This document shows, piece by piece, positions 9,463 through 19,011 of a DNA stretch of 64,000 bases (position 1 is its first letter; each line of letters starts with the position of its first letter). Source of the stretch: Mageeibacillus sp. UBA5438 (GTDB lineage Bacteria > Bacillota > Clostridia > Saccharofermentanales > DTU023); NCBI GenBank assembly GCA_002427535.1, contig DIRK01000047.1, positions 1-64,000 of the forward strand, in the 5' to 3' direction. The position numbers and the translations under genes are program-made. The notes beneath the pieces are model-generated. The model worked only from the letters and a program-made list of their open reading frames with translations. It had not been told where the DNA came from and searched no databases.

Positions 9463-9867
9463 TTAGACTCTTCTGCGTTTCGGCGGACGGCAACCGTTAT
9501 GCGGGATCGGCGTCACATCTTTGATCGTGGTGATCTCCAGGCCGCCGGTCGACAAGGCCCGGATCGCAGATTCACGTCCGGAACCCGGTCCGCGCACATA
9601 CACGTCCACGGTTTTCATTCCGTGCTCAACCGCTTTTCTCGCGGCCTGTTCGGCAGCAAGCTGCGCCGCGAAAGGAGTCCCCTTACGCGAGCCCTTCATG
9701 CCCTGCGCTCCCGCGCTTGACCAGGAGATGACATTGCCCACAGGATCCGTAATCGTCACAATCGTATTGTTGAAGGACGAATGGATATGGGCTGCTCCCC
9801 GCTCGATATTCTTACGGTCCCGCCTTCTCGTGCGGGCTGCCGGACGTCCACTTTTTTGACTTGCCAT
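9463..9867 (-). CDS. rpsK: 30S ribosomal protein S11
   Basis: A 134-aa S11 of the small-subunit platform, with [18 protein letters not shown] near residue 24 and the C-terminal [18 protein letters not shown]. It lies 12 nt after rpsM and 17 nt before rpsD. Confidence 0.97.
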   Translation of the reverse strand: MASQKSGRPAARTRRRDRKNIERGAAHIHSSFNNTIVTITDPVGNVISWSSAGAQGMKGSRKGTPFAAQLAAEQAARKAVEHGMKTVDVYVRGPGSGRESAIRALSTGGLEITTIKDVTPIPHNGCRPPKRRRV

Positions 9868-9879
9868 GGTTCGTCCTCC

Positions 9880-10248
9880 TTATCTCTTTTTCTTAGCCAT
9901 GGTGCGCTTGGGGCCTTTGCGCGTACGCGCGTTGGTCCTGGTTCTTTGGCCGCGCACGGGAAGACCCGTACGATGACGGCGACCGCGATAACATCCGATC
10001 TCCGCAAGCCTCTTGATATTCATGGCTGTTTCACGGCGCAGGTCACCCTCAACCGTGTAATGGTCTTCAATCGCTTCACGGATGCGGGTAATCTCTTCGT
10101 CCGTCAGATCGCGTACTCGCGTATCGGGATTGACCTCCGCCGTCTGAAGGATCTCATTTGATCGCGTGCGGCCGATACCAAATATGGCAGTCAGTCCGAT
10201 TTCAACGCGTTTGTCATTGGGCAAATCCACCCCGGCAATACGTGCCAT
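9880..10248 (-). CDS. rpsM: 30S ribosomal protein S13
   Basis: A 122-aa S13, a subunit-bridge and tRNA-contact protein. It shows [30 protein letters not shown] and the basic tail [15 protein letters not shown]. It begins the rpsM-rpsK-rpsD-rpoA-rplQ segment. Confidence 0.97.
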   Translation of the reverse strand: MARIAGVDLPNDKRVEIGLTAIFGIGRTRSNEILQTAEVNPDTRVRDLTDEEITRIREAIEDHYTVEGDLRRETAMNIKRLAEIGCYRGRRHRTGLPVRGQRTRTNARTRKGPKRTMAKKKR

Positions 10249-10315
10249 GCGCTACCTCCAATTATGTTCGCATTTTGTAATCATGTTGTTTTTTATCTCT
10301 ACAGAGCAAATAGCT

Positions 10316-10429
10316 CTAACCCTGTCTCTGCTTGTGCTTCGGATCGCTGCAGATCACCATGACGCGCCCGCGGCGCTTAATCACGCGGCACTTCTCACAG
10401 ATGGGCTTGACCGATGGTCTTACTTTCAT
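10316..10429 (-). CDS. rpmJ: 50S ribosomal protein L36
   Basis: A 37-aa gene. Translation begins [20 protein letters not shown] and ends PKHKQRQG. The Cys-X2-Cys, later Cys and His give the zinc-ribbon (C+) form of L36. The ATG at 10429 has an AAGGAGAA site. It lies between infA and rpsM as in most Firmicutes. Confidence 0.96.
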   Translation of the reverse strand: MKVRPSVKPICEKCRVIKRRGRVMVICSDPKHKQRQG

Positions 10430-10508
10430 GGTTCTTCTCCTTTATACTGCTGTACTCTAACGCACAGCTAATAATTCTAACCTGTACCGCTCTGAAAATC
10501 AAGAAGCG

Positions 10509-10727
10509 TTACTTCGATCTCCAGGTGATGCGGCCTCGCGTCAAATCGTACGGCGAAAGCTCGACGGTGACGTTGTCTCCGTTCAAGATCTTGATGTAGT
10601 TTTGACGCAATTTGCCGGAGATGTGCGCGATCACTTCAAAGCCATTTTCCAGTCTAACCCGGAACACGGCGTTTGGCATCGTGTCGACCACAACTCCTTT
10701 GACCTCAATTGCTTCTTCTTTCGGCAT
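10509..10727 (-). CDS. infA: Translation initiation factor IF-1
   Basis: A 72-aa OB-fold protein ([40 protein letters not shown]), full length for IF-1, which blocks the A site during initiation. GGAGGGAAAG precedes the ATG. Confidence 0.97.
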   Translation of the reverse strand: MPKEEAIEVKGVVVDTMPNAVFRVRLENGFEVIAHISGKLRQNYIKILNGDNVTVELSPYDLTRGRITWRSK

Positions 10728-10751
10728 CTTTCCCTCCGATCGCCTTACACG

Positions 10752-11084
10752 TCACTTGGTCTTAATTTCTCTATCCTGTGTCCATTGCGCGATCAGTTTA
10801 CGTATCGACAGATTGCACTCACTCTCACACAATTCTCCGCCTAACAACTCTTCTAGTTCCATTTCATCGATCGCCTGTCCGAAGGGGCGGACATGCTTCG
10901 TGTTTTTCAGCTTCGCATCGACATAGCCCCGGGTTCTTCCGTCTGCCAAAAGCAAACGCGTTTCGCCCTTACAGGCAAGTACCAGGTACAATCTGCCGCG
11001 GTCATGCCCTTTTTTTGACTGAACAATCATGCCGGGACGAAATCGTTCAGGCAGTGCAATTGATATGTCACTACCCGAATCCAT
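10752..11084 (-). CDS. KOW-domain RNA-binding protein (L14e-like)
   Basis: A 110-aa protein with a KOW-type core: RPGMIVQSKKGHDRGRLYLV near residue 15, then LLLADGRTRGYVDAKLKNTKHV. Small KOW proteins in this position between map and infA are a known Firmicutes family thought to bind rRNA; the exact function is unknown. The start is set at the ATG at 11084, which overlaps the map stop (TAATG); an upstream GTG at 11096 is possible. The C-terminal 40 residues are acidic then basic and have no recognisable domain. Confidence 0.75.
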   Translation of the reverse strand: MDSGSDISIALPERFRPGMIVQSKKGHDRGRLYLVLACKGETRLLLADGRTRGYVDAKLKNTKHVRPFGQAIDEMELEELLGGELCESECNLSIRKLIAQWTQDREIKTK

Positions 11085-11887
11085 TACACCAGCCACTTTC
11101 GCTTTCGCGCTTGCCAGTCACCCTCATGCATGGTCAAGATAACCGGACCCTCTTTTGTGATGGCAAACGTATTCTCATAATGCGCGGACTGTAAACCATC
11201 TTCTGTGACAAAGGTCCAGTCGTTGTCCTCGAGCATCACTTCACGCGAACCGAGGGTTATCATCGGCTCCACCGCAAGCGTCATGCCTTCCATCAGGCGT
11301 ATGCCGCGTCCCTTTTGGCCAAAATTCGGCACATTCGGTGATTCGTGAAGCAAGGTTCCGATGCCGTGCCCTGTGAGGTCACGAATCACCCCGAAACCAC
11401 GCGATTCACAGTATTCCTGGATCGCTGCTGAAATATCACCTATCCTGTTTCCCACAACCGCCTGCTCAAAGCCGTGCCAAAATGACGCTTCGGTCACTTC
11501 AACCAGTTCTCTCACGCGTGCGGGCACTTCCCCTACGATGAAGGTTCTGGCAGCGTCGCCGTGATACCCGTCAAGGTACGCGCCGACATCCACCGACACC
11601 AGCATACCCTCTTCAAGCACACGTTCGCGGCTTGGAAACCCGTGGACGACTTCATCGTCGACCGAGATGCATGTCGCATTCGGAAAGGGCGTCGGCCCTT
11701 GTCCGTCATAACCTAAGAAAGAAGGCGTCGCATGGGCGTCAAGGATGACCTGATGTGCAACCCGGTCAATCTCCCAGGTCGTGACACCCGCTTTCATAAG
11801 CGGCTCTATCGCTTCGAAGACATCGGCAATCACGGCGCCCGGACGCCGCATGATGTCAATCGCTTCTTTCGATTTGAGCCTGATCAT
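11084..11887 (-). CDS. map: Methionine aminopeptidase, type I
   Basis: A 267-aa enzyme removing the initiator Met from nascent proteins. Dimetal-site motifs are visible: the His of YDGQGPTPFPNATCISVDDEVVHG split over residues 80-103, SVDVGAYLDGYHGDAAR, LTGHGIGTLLHE, the Glu of LAVEPMITLG and the late Glu near FVTEDG. Length and order (adk-map-infA) are normal. The stop is coupled to the KOW gene. Confidence 0.96.
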   Translation of the reverse strand: MIRLKSKEAIDIMRRPGAVIADVFEAIEPLMKAGVTTWEIDRVAHQVILDAHATPSFLGYDGQGPTPFPNATCISVDDEVVHGFPSRERVLEEGMLVSVDVGAYLDGYHGDAARTFIVGEVPARVRELVEVTEASFWHGFEQAVVGNRIGDISAAIQEYCESRGFGVIRDLTGHGIGTLLHESPNVPNFGQKGRGIRLMEGMTLAVEPMITLGSREVMLEDNDWTFVTEDGLQSAHYENTFAITKEGPVILTMHEGDWQARKRKWLV

Positions 11888-11897
11888 CTAAACTATC

Positions 11898-12566
11898 CTA
11901 ACCGTTGTCTTGCCCAAGGCCCAAAAGACCCAGCAATTCATTTTTAGTCGCCTCGCCAGGCGGCGCCGTATTTGAAAACTCAATAAGCTTGCCGCGCTCG
12001 CGATAATATGAAACAAGAGGTTCAGTCTCATCGTGATAAGCTTTAAACCGCTTTTTCAATGTTTCTTCCGTATCGTCACTTCTTTTGATCACGGGTCCCT
12101 GACAGTCATCGCAAACACCTTCCACCATCGGCACCATCGAAGTCGTGTTATAGGGTTTACCGCATTTTGTGCAAACCCTCCGCGACAAGATACGCTCGAT
12201 GAGGACGGCTTCGTCGACGACCAGGTCAATAACCGCGTCAATTGACAAATGTCGCTCGTCCAAGAATCGTTCCAAAGCTTCGGCTTGGAAAATCGTGCGG
12301 GGGAAGCCGTCTAGGATGAACCCGTCTTTGCCCGCTCCCTCACAGATCGTTTTCTCCACCAAAGCGATGGTTACTTCGTCCGGGACCAACAAGCCATTTT
12401 CCAGATAGTGACGGACTTTTTCCCCAAGCTCACTTTCAACTTTGAGCTCATGGCGAAAAAGATCACCTGAGGAAATGTGCGGCAAAGACAATGTGTCTGA
12501 AAGAACCTTCGACCACGTCCCCTTGCCGCTTCCCGGCGCGCCTAACATGATAATGCGCTTCACCAT
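11898..12566 (-). CDS. adk: Adenylate kinase
   Basis: A 222-aa AMP kinase with P-loop GAPGSGKGT near residue 8, DGFPRTIFQAEAL near residue 85 and a zinc-binding LID (CTKCGKPYN ... CDDCQGP) typical of Gram-positive enzymes. It lies 4 nt after secY; the site before the ATG is weak, which suggests translation by re-initiation. Confidence 0.97.
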   Translation of the reverse strand: MVKRIIMLGAPGSGKGTWSKVLSDTLSLPHISSGDLFRHELKVESELGEKVRHYLENGLLVPDEVTIALVEKTICEGAGKDGFILDGFPRTIFQAEALERFLDERHLSIDAVIDLVVDEAVLIERILSRRVCTKCGKPYNTTSMVPMVEGVCDDCQGPVIKRSDDTEETLKKRFKAYHDETEPLVSYYRERGKLIEFSNTAPPGEATKNELLGLLGLGQDNG

Positions 12567-12570
12567 CGTA

Positions 12571-13863
12571 TTAATCCAAGAACCCTTTGTAGTGCCGCAT
12601 GAGCATCTGAGCTTCTAATTGCGTCACAATATCCATGGCCACGCCGACGAGGATGAGTACGGCCGTTCCGCCGAACCAGATTCCGTGCGCACCCGTGACG
12701 GCGCCTAACAGCGCCGGCATCAGGACGAGGACTACAAGGAACACCGCCTCAAACCAGTTGAGACGACGTGCTGTCTTGCCTACAAATTCTGCCGTCGGGC
12801 GGCCCGGCCGGATGCCCAGGATGTAACCGCCGTTCTTTTGCAAGTTGTTGGCGATGTCGACGGGGTTATAGCTGATCATCGAGTAGAAGAATGTAAACGC
12901 GATGATCAAAACAGAGTAAACCACGTAGTACAAGGGATTCGTATTGAAGTTCATCAGCCAGGTCGCAAACTTACCCGTACTGCCCGTGAACGAAGCAATC
13001 GTCGACGGAACCATGAGCATGGACATGGCAAAAATGACAGGCAACACGCCTGATTGGTTTACCTTGATCGGCAGGTAGGTGCTCTGTCCGCCATAAACCT
13101 TGCGGCCCACCACACGCTTCGTGTACTGGACCGGAATACGGCGTTCAGCGGTCTGAATATAGACGACCAGCGCGATAATTCCGACGAACACGGCGACTGT
13201 CAAGATGACAAGTCCGAGCGCGAGGAAAACATTGCGCGTCACCGTCAGCGTCTGGAAATAGACAAACAACTGACGGGCGTAGTCGGGCAGGCGGCTCGCG
13301 ATACCAATGAAGATAATGAGCGAAATACCGTTTCCGACGCCTTTTGTATCAATCTGCTCACCCAGCCACATGATGAATGAGGCACCGGCGGCAAAGCTGA
13401 GGATGACGACGACAAGGCTCAGCCACTCGGGAATGCCCGGAGTGGTGGCACCGCGTGTCAGCAGCGCGTATGAGGTCGCCATCACAAGTGAAAGCGCCAG
13501 CGTGACCATGCGCGTGATTTTTTGAATCTTCTTTTGGCCCTCTTCCCCCTCTTTTTGCAAACGCTCTAAGGCGGGGATGGCGAAGGTCAAAAGCTGCATG
13601 ATGATCGACGCGTTGATGTACGGTGATATACCAAGCGCCAGCACGGACACCGATTTAAAGGCGCCGCCCGAGATGATGTCGAGGAATTGACCCAGTTGGC
13701 CAAAACGCTCAATCAGCGCCGCAAAGGCAACACTGTCAATCATCGGAGTCGGGATCGCCGTCCCGAATCGGAAGATCAATACCGCAAACAGCGTAAACAT
13801 AATCTTCTTCTTCAGGTCGGGAATTCTCCACGCGTTTGCCAGGGTTTGAAACATACTACCCAT
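12571..13863 (-). CDS. secY: Preprotein translocase subunit SecY
   Basis: A 430-aa, ten-helix core channel of the Sec translocon. It starts near MFQTLANAWRIPDLKKKI; marks include LGISPYINASIIMQLL near residue 78, the cytosolic loop TAERRIPVQYTKRVVGRKVYG and the C-terminal ATQ-type helix MLMRHYKGFLD. It overlaps neither neighbour and lies 1 nt after rplO. Confidence 0.97.
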   Translation of the reverse strand: MGSMFQTLANAWRIPDLKKKIMFTLFAVLIFRFGTAIPTPMIDSVAFAALIERFGQLGQFLDIISGGAFKSVSVLALGISPYINASIIMQLLTFAIPALERLQKEGEEGQKKIQKITRMVTLALSLVMATSYALLTRGATTPGIPEWLSLVVVILSFAAGASFIMWLGEQIDTKGVGNGISLIIFIGIASRLPDYARQLFVYFQTLTVTRNVFLALGLVILTVAVFVGIIALVVYIQTAERRIPVQYTKRVVGRKVYGGQSTYLPIKVNQSGVLPVIFAMSMLMVPSTIASFTGSTGKFATWLMNFNTNPLYYVVYSVLIIAFTFFYSMISYNPVDIANNLQKNGGYILGIRPGRPTAEFVGKTARRLNWFEAVFLVVLVLMPALLGAVTGAHGIWFGGTAVLILVGVAMDIVTQLEAQMLMRHYKGFLD

Positions 13864-13864
13864 G

Positions 13865-14314
13865 TCAGATTACCTCACATGTTCCCCCGGCCGCTTCAAT
13901 TTTTTCTTTGGCCGTGGAGGTGAAAGCCGCAGCCTTCACATCGAGCTTCTTTGTGAGCTCTCCGTCTCCCAGTATTTTCAGTCCGTCGTTCACTTTCGGC
14001 AAGGAAATGACGCCACGTTCCGCCAACAATTCCGCGGTGACCGTTTCGCCCTCTTCCATCTTGGAAAGTTGGCCGACATTCACTGTAATATAGTGTTTCG
14101 CAAAACGCTTGTTGTTAAAACCCCTCTTGGGGAGTCTGCGATAAAGAGGCATCTGGCCGCCCTCAAACTGCGGACGAACACCGCCGCCTGAGCGCGCTTT
14201 TTGTCCCTTATGGCCGCGGCCCGATGTTTTGCCGCTGCCTGAACCGTGGCCGCGACCCACACGCGAAGCTTTGCGCGTGGCACCGTCCACCGGCTTTAAA
14301 TCATTCAACTTCAT
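13865..14314 (-). CDS. rplO: 50S ribosomal protein L15
   Basis: A 149-aa L15 with the basic Gly-rich N-terminus ([20 protein letters not shown]) and the C-terminal [25 protein letters not shown] segment. The start at 14314 has GAAGGAGGAG upstream; the gene overlaps the end of rpmD by 14 nt. Confidence 0.96.
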   Translation of the reverse strand: MKLNDLKPVDGATRKASRVGRGHGSGSGKTSGRGHKGQKARSGGGVRPQFEGGQMPLYRRLPKRGFNNKRFAKHYITVNVGQLSKMEEGETVTAELLAERGVISLPKVNDGLKILGDGELTKKLDVKAAAFTSTAKEKIEAAGGTCEVI

Positions 14315-14507
14315 TATCGTCTCCTCCTTCGTAGGGTTCAGCGACAACAAGGTGACGGACTTTGCGGACCATGCCGCGAATCGCGTCGTTATCTTTCTGA
14401 ATCACGGATTGACCGATTTTTCTCAAACCGAGCGCGTGCACCGTCGCCACCTGATCTTTTCGGCAGTTGTTGACACTGCGCAACAAGGTTATCTTTAAGC
14501 GATCCAT
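14301..14507 (-). CDS. rpmD: 50S ribosomal protein L30
   Basis: A 68-aa L30 ([19 protein letters not shown], then [19 protein letters not shown]). The ATG at 14507 follows TAAGGAGGT. The C-terminal tail ([10 protein letters not shown]) is slightly longer and more acidic than usual and overlaps the rplO start. Confidence 0.95.
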   Translation of the reverse strand: MDRLKITLLRSVNNCRKDQVATVHALGLRKIGQSVIQKDNDAIRGMVRKVRHLVVAEPYEGGDDNEVE

Positions 14508-14517
14508 GTCAACCTCC

Positions 14518-15033
14518 TTACAAGATTTCACTCGGGTGCTTGCCGCGGATCTCGGCGACCTGCTCAAGCGTGCGGAGCGATTTCAACCCTTCGATCGTCG
14601 CGTTGACGATGTTGTTCGGGTTCGCGCTGCCCAGTGACTTGGTGCGGATATCTTTGATGCCCGCCAACTCACAGACGGCACGCACCGCACCACCGGCGAT
14701 AACACCCGTACCGGCGGCAGCCGGTTTCAACATGACACGCGCCGCGCCGAAGCGTCCCACCACTTCGTACGGAATCGTATCTTTATAGGTCGGAACCTTA
14801 AACATATTCTTTTTCGCGTCTTCAATGCCTTTGCGGATCGCCTCGGGAATTTCACTCGACTTACCGAGTCCCTTCCCGACACGCCCCTCGCCGTCACCGA
14901 CGACGACTAAGGCTGTGAAGCGGAAATTACGACCGCCTTTAACGGTCTTGGCAACGCGGCCGATATGGATGACGCGCTCTTGGAATTCATTGTCACGGTC
15001 ATCTCTTCTGTCGCGGTCTCGTTCTCTTCTCAT
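14518..15033 (-). CDS. rpsE: 30S ribosomal protein S5
   Basis: A 171-aa S5, which shapes decoding fidelity. It has the double-stranded-RNA-binding-like N-domain ([20 protein letters not shown]) and the C-domain ([19 protein letters not shown]). The ATG at 15033 is chosen because TGAGGAG lies 8 nt upstream; a TTG at 15048 lacks a site. The first 14 residues are an unusual run of Arg and Asp. Confidence 0.95.
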   Translation of the reverse strand: MRRERDRDRRDDRDNEFQERVIHIGRVAKTVKGGRNFRFTALVVVGDGEGRVGKGLGKSSEIPEAIRKGIEDAKKNMFKVPTYKDTIPYEVVGRFGAARVMLKPAAAGTGVIAGGAVRAVCELAGIKDIRTKSLGSANPNNIVNATIEGLKSLRTLEQVAEIRGKHPSEIL

Positions 15034-15044
15034 ATTGCCACTCC

Positions 15045-15413
15045 TCAAAATTCAAGTCCGGCTTCACGAGCCGCTTCCGCAAGTGCCTTCACGCGTCCAT
15101 GATAAAGGAATCCGCCGCGGTCAAAGACCACCTCTTTGATCCCTTTTTCAATCGCACGCTCTGCTGCGAGCTTGCCGACTGCCTTTGCCGCTTCGACGTT
15201 CCCGCCGTTCGGATGCGCGCCCTTTACCTCGGCGTCAAGCGACGAGGCCGCGATCAGCGTCTGATGGGTCTTATCATCGATGACCTGCGCGTAAATATGG
15301 GAAGCGCTTCTGAAAACAGAAAGGCGCGGGCGTTCGGCTGTGCCGCTGATATGCTTTCTCACGCGCCGATGGCGGCGGAGACGAACTTGATTGCGTGGTT
15401 CTTTTTTAATCAT
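15045..15413 (-). CDS. rplR: 50S ribosomal protein L18
   Basis: A 122-aa L18 that brings 5S rRNA to the large subunit: basic N-terminus ([18 protein letters not shown]), [18 protein letters not shown] and the C-terminal [20 protein letters not shown]. It stands between rplF and rpsE. Confidence 0.97.
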   Translation of the reverse strand: MIKKEPRNQVRLRRHRRVRKHISGTAERPRLSVFRSASHIYAQVIDDKTHQTLIAASSLDAEVKGAHPNGGNVEAAKAVGKLAAERAIEKGIKEVVFDRGGFLYHGRVKALAEAAREAGLEF

Positions 15414-15427
15414 TTAATGCACGCTCC

Positions 15428-15967
15428 TTACTTCGCACCGGCTTTACCGGCTTTGAGTCGGATCACTTCACCCGCGTAACGAACACCCTTGCCCTTATAG
15501 GGGTCAGGCAGACGCGAGCCTCTGATCTTGGCGGCCATCTCGCCGACAAGTTGCTTGTCTGCGCCCTTCACGGCAATGCGTGTCGGGGAGGCCAGCTCAA
15601 AAGTGATGCCTTCCGGCTCTTCAAAAATTACCTGGTGAGAATAACCGAGATCCATGATCAGTTGGTTACCCTGCTTTTGGGCTCTGTATCCCACACCCTG
15701 GATTTCCAGATTCTTTGTAAAGCCTTCGTTCAGTCCGATGACCATATTGTTCACAAGCGAGCGCATCAGTCCGTGAAGCGCACGCGTCTCGCGTGCTTCA
15801 TTTTCACGCTCAACATGGATCACTCCGTCGTCGACCTTAATCGCGATGCCGGGCAGCATTTTCTGCGACAGCGATTGATCACCACGACGCACTGTGATCG
15901 CGTCACCCGTGATATCGACGTCGATACCCTGGGGAATTGTGATCGGCTTTTTGCCAATTCTTGACAT
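15428..15967 (-). CDS. rplF: 50S ribosomal protein L6
   Basis: A 179-aa L6 with its two repeated domains; MSRIGKKPITIPQGIDVDIT opens the protein and IRGSRLPDPYKGKGVRYAGE, the conserved C-terminal block, lies near residue 150. Normal length. Confidence 0.97.
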   Translation of the reverse strand: MSRIGKKPITIPQGIDVDITGDAITVRRGDQSLSQKMLPGIAIKVDDGVIHVERENEARETRALHGLMRSLVNNMVIGLNEGFTKNLEIQGVGYRAQKQGNQLIMDLGYSHQVIFEEPEGITFELASPTRIAVKGADKQLVGEMAAKIRGSRLPDPYKGKGVRYAGEVIRLKAGKAGAK

Positions 15968-16029
15968 AATCGTCCTCCTGCTCTTAAGATTGCGGGTCTA
16001 CGAAACCCATTTCAGAGTCTTCGCTCCGA

Positions 16030-16425
16030 TCACCAGACATAGGCCAGCACTTCGCCGCCAAGCTTGGTGCGACGCGCAAACTTGTCCGTCATCACGCCTT
16101 TAGAGGTCGAGATGATCGCGATTCCGAGACCGTTTTGGACGCGCGGCAGATTGTCAATATCCGCGTAGACGCGCAAACCCGGTTTCGAGATGCGTCTGAT
16201 ACCCGTAATCACGGGCTTGGAGCCATAGTACTTCAGTGTGACTGTCAGGATTCCCTGTTTTCCGTCTTCACGGTGGGAAACCTTCTCAATGTAACCTTCA
16301 TCGACGAGAATATCCGCGATGGCGCGCTTCATGTTAGAAGCGGGGATCTCACACGTCATTTTGCCGGCTCTCCCGGCGTTGCGGATGCGTGTCAACATGT
16401 CCGCGATTGGATCCGTCACATGCAT
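16030..16425 (-). CDS. rpsH: 30S ribosomal protein S8
   Basis: A 131-aa S8, the central-domain 16S rRNA binder and in many bacteria the spc-operon translational repressor. [20 protein letters not shown] opens it, and the C-terminal [20 protein letters not shown] is canonical. Confidence 0.97.
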   Translation of the reverse strand: MHVTDPIADMLTRIRNAGRAGKMTCEIPASNMKRAIADILVDEGYIEKVSHREDGKQGILTVTLKYYGSKPVITGIRRISKPGLRVYADIDNLPRVQNGLGIAIISTSKGVMTDKFARRTKLGGEVLAYVW

Positions 16426-16437
16426 GATATCTCCTCC

Positions 16438-16623
16438 TTACCAACTGGCCTTGCGTACGCCAGGGATCTGTCCTTTATAAGCGAGTTCACGAAAGCAAAG
16501 ACGGCAGACACCGAATTTTCTGATATAGGCGTGTGGACGCCCGCACAGCTGGCAGCGGTTCTTCTGGCGCGTCGAATACTTCGGTACGCGTTGTGATTTT
16601 ATGATCTGTGATTTTTTCGCCAT
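16438..16623 (-). CDS. rpsN: 30S ribosomal protein S14, zinc type
   Basis: A 61-aa type Z S14: [20 protein letters not shown] gives two Cys-X2-Cys pairs for a zinc ribbon, and the C-terminal [11 protein letters not shown] is canonical. It lies between rplE and rpsH. Confidence 0.97.
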   Translation of the reverse strand: MAKKSQIIKSQRVPKYSTRQKNRCQLCGRPHAYIRKFGVCRLCFRELAYKGQIPGVRKASW

Positions 16624-16634
16624 GGTGTACTCCT

Positions 16635-17174
16635 CTACCTGCTAAAAGGCATGCCAAGCTCAGTGAGCAAAGCTTTTGCCTCTTCATCAGTTTTAGCCGT
16701 CGTGACGATCGCGATGTCGAGGCCGTTGATCTTATCGATGCTGTCGTAATCGACTTCCGGGAAGATCAATTGCTCACGCGCGCCGAGGGAAAAGTTACCG
16801 TGCCCGTCAAACGAGTTCGGATTAACACCGCGAAAGTCGCGCACACGCGGCAACGCGATGCTGATCAGTTTATCCAAAAACTGATACATGCGATCGCCGC
16901 GGATGGTGACCTTCACACCGTTGGGCATGCCTTCTCTCAGCTTAAAGTTCGCAACCGATTTTTTCGCGTTGACAACCACCGGCTTCTGACCGGCAATGGT
17001 CGTCAGGTCGCGGACGGCCGACTCAACCGCTTTCGGGTTTTCGCGCACATTGCCGATTCCCACGTTCAGAACGATTTTCTCGAGCCGGGGAACCTGCATG
17101 ATGGAGGAATACGAGAATTCCTTCATCAAGGTGTCACGCACTTCATTTTTATATTTATCTCTCAAGCGATTCAT
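16635..17174 (-). CDS. rplE: 50S ribosomal protein L5
   Basis: A 179-aa L5 with [20 protein letters not shown], the 5S-contact segment [20 protein letters not shown] near residue 75 and [20 protein letters not shown]. Length is normal; 3 nt after rplX. Confidence 0.97.
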   Translation of the reverse strand: MNRLRDKYKNEVRDTLMKEFSYSSIMQVPRLEKIVLNVGIGNVRENPKAVESAVRDLTTIAGQKPVVVNAKKSVANFKLREGMPNGVKVTIRGDRMYQFLDKLISIALPRVRDFRGVNPNSFDGHGNFSLGAREQLIFPEVDYDSIDKINGLDIAIVTTAKTDEEAKALLTELGMPFSR

Positions 17175-17177
17175 GCG

Positions 17178-17528
17178 TTACTCCTTTTTACCCTTGTTGA
17201 TGACAGAGATGGTCGCGTCGCAAGATTTGCAAAAGCGGACTTTATCACCGTTATCAAGATATTTTTTCCCCGTTTTCGAGGGTGCTTTACATTTCGGGCA
17301 TACGAGCATCACGTTTGAGGCGTCGATCGGCATTTCCTGACGGATAATTCCGCCCTGTTGCTGCTGCGAACGCGGCTTCACGTGGCGCGTCGCGATATTG
17401 ACGCCTTCCACAATGACGCGGCCTTTTGCAGGATAAGCGGCAATAATTTTGCCTGTTTTTCCCGCGTCTTTTCCCGTCAGCACATAGACCTGATCGTCTA
17501 CCTTGACATGTAATTTATTTCGGGCCAT
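17178..17528 (-). CDS. rplX: 50S ribosomal protein L24
   Basis: A 116-aa L24 with a KOW core (LTGKDAGKTGKIIAAYPAKG) and a C-terminal zinc ribbon (CPKC ... CKSC). MARNKLHV at 17528 is preferred because of AAAGGAGGAG upstream and the family N-terminus. An ATG at 17546, coupled to the rplN stop and with its own GGAGGT, would add six residues. Confidence 0.93.
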   Translation of the reverse strand: MARNKLHVKVDDQVYVLTGKDAGKTGKIIAAYPAKGRVIVEGVNIATRHVKPRSQQQQGGIIRQEMPIDASNVMLVCPKCKAPSKTGKKYLDNGDKVRFCKSCDATISVINKGKKE

Positions 17529-17545
17529 CTTCTCCTCCTTTGCCA

Positions 17546-17914
17546 TTACAGGACCTCCGGTGCAAGCGAGAGAATCTTCATGTAGTTCTTCTCACGCAGC
17601 TCACGAGCGATGGGACCGAAGATGCGCGTCCCCTGAGGGTTGCCGTCTTCTTTTAAAATGACCGCCGCATTTTCGTCAAAACGGATCATTGAACCGTCTT
17701 TGCGTTGGATGGGGGCTTTCGTGCGGACGACCACCGCCCGGACAACTTCGCCCTTCTTCACCGTACCGCCCGGCGTAGCCTCTTTGACAGAGCAAACGAT
17801 CACGTCGCCTACATGCGCGTAGCGGCGGCCTGTGCCACCTAATACACGGATGCACATCAGTCTTTTGGCGCCGGTATTGTCGGCGGATTTGAGCCTCGAT
17901 TGTACTTGAATCAT
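17546..17914 (-). CDS. rplN: 50S ribosomal protein L14
   Basis: A 122-aa L14: [20 protein letters not shown], then [20 protein letters not shown] and the C-terminal [19 protein letters not shown]. Normal in every respect. Confidence 0.98.
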   Translation of the reverse strand: MIQVQSRLKSADNTGAKRLMCIRVLGGTGRRYAHVGDVIVCSVKEATPGGTVKKGEVVRAVVVRTKAPIQRKDGSMIRFDENAAVILKEDGNPQGTRIFGPIARELREKNYMKILSLAPEVL

Positions 17915-17939
17915 TGACTTTTCCTCCTACCCTGTTGGG

Positions 17940-18200
17940 CTACCTAGCCTTCTCGATGATTTCAACGAGACGCCAGCGCTTGTCGCGGCTCAAGGGTCTT
18001 GTTTCCATCACGCGGACACGGTCGCCGACGCCGCACTCGTTGTTCTCATCGTGTGCCTTCATCTTCACCGTGTGCTTGATGTATTTTTTGTAAAGCGGAT
18101 GGCGGATGTGCTCGGTGACGGCGACGACAATTGTCTTGTCCATCTTGTCACTTGTCACGGTGCCAACGCGCTGCTTTCTCTTATTGCGTTCCATCGTCAT
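17940..18200 (-). CDS. rpsQ: 30S ribosomal protein S17
   Basis: An 86-aa OB-fold S17 ([40 protein letters not shown]). The ATG at 18200 has a GGGGGA site about 10 nt upstream; a second in-frame ATG at 18194 is possible. Confidence 0.96.
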   Translation of the reverse strand: MTMERNKRKQRVGTVTSDKMDKTIVVAVTEHIRHPLYKKYIKHTVKMKAHDENNECGVGDRVRVMETRPLSRDKRWRLVEIIEKAR

Positions 18201-18214
18201 TTTTTAAATTCCCC

Positions 18215-18424
18215 CTATCTTGCGACAAGCTGCCCCAGCTCCTGCTGGCGCATGACGGTCTTGACGCGCGCGATGTCGCGTTTGACCCGTTTCAATTCCA
18301 TCGGGTTCGCAAGCTGGTTTGTCGCGTGCTGGAAGCGAAGCTTAAACAACTCTTCTTTCAGTTCACGCAGCTCGGCCGCAAGCTCGGTCTGGTTTTTTTC
18401 ACGTAATTCTTTCGCCTTCATCAT
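18215..18424 (-). CDS. rpmC: 50S ribosomal protein L29
   Basis: A 69-aa, two-helix L29 located at the polypeptide exit: [20 protein letters not shown] and [20 protein letters not shown]. It lies directly after rplP. Confidence 0.96.
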   Translation of the reverse strand: MMKAKELREKNQTELAAELRELKEELFKLRFQHATNQLANPMELKRVKRDIARVKTVMRQQELGQLVAR

Positions 18425-18435
18425 CAGACCTCCTA

Positions 18436-19011
18436 TTACTCAGCATCCGCTTCAGCTTCAGCTTCGCCGGATGCTTCATCCGCGCCCTCTGCCGCTTCAG
18501 CTTCTGCCGCCTGCTCCGCCAGCTCATCGTCGGTGAGGAGTTCATCCGGTATATCGAGTACTTGCACTTCAGCAAATTTCGCGATTTCCTCTTCGGTAAA
18601 CTTACGTTCACTTTCAACAAAACGGACCTTGCAGGGTAATTTATGCGACGCCAGGCGGAGCGCCTCGCGCGCTTGTTTTTCGGTGACACCGGCCACTTCG
18701 AAAAGAACGCGTCCGGGTTTCACAACGGCAACCCAATATTCGGGGGAGCCTTTACCTTTACCCATACGGGTTTCAGCCGGCTTCTTTGACACGGGTTTGT
18801 CGGGGAATACTTTGATCCACACCGTCCCGCCACGACGGAAATATCGGTTAATGGCAATACGGGATGCTTCGATCTGATTCGCGGTGATCCAGCAAGGCTC
18901 CAAGGCCTGCAGTCCATACTGACCATAGGTGACTTTGTTGCCCCTTAAAGCCTTTCCCTTCATGCGCCCGCGATGCTGCTTTCTGCGTTTGACACGTCTA
19001 GGCATTAACAT
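18436..19011 (-). CDS. rplP: 50S ribosomal protein L16 with acidic C-terminal extension
   Basis: A 191-aa L16. Residues 1-145 are canonical: [23 protein letters not shown]-type core [18 protein letters not shown] and [20 protein letters not shown]. The remaining 45 or so residues form an extension rich in Ala and Glu (from [20 protein letters not shown] to AEAEADAE), which L16 of 137-145 aa normally lacks. AAGGAGG lies 9 nt before the ATG. The start overlaps the rpsC stop by 14 nt. The tail has no frameshift and continues to a clean stop before rpmC. Confidence 0.95.
   Translation of the reverse strand: MLMPRRVKRRKQHRGRMKGKALRGNKVTYGQYGLQALEPCWITANQIEASRIAINRYFRRGGTVWIKVFPDKPVSKKPAETRMGKGKGSPEYWVAVVKPGRVLFEVAGVTEKQAREALRLASHKLPCKVRFVESERKFTEEEIAKFAEVQVLDIPDELLTDDELAEQAAEAEAAEGADEASGEAEAEADAE

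Noticed and set aside
16608..17318. A 236-codon plus-strand open frame opposite rplE and rplX
   Set aside because: It is antisense to two conserved ribosomal genes with clear ribosome sites, has no matching family and arises from codon bias of the real strand.
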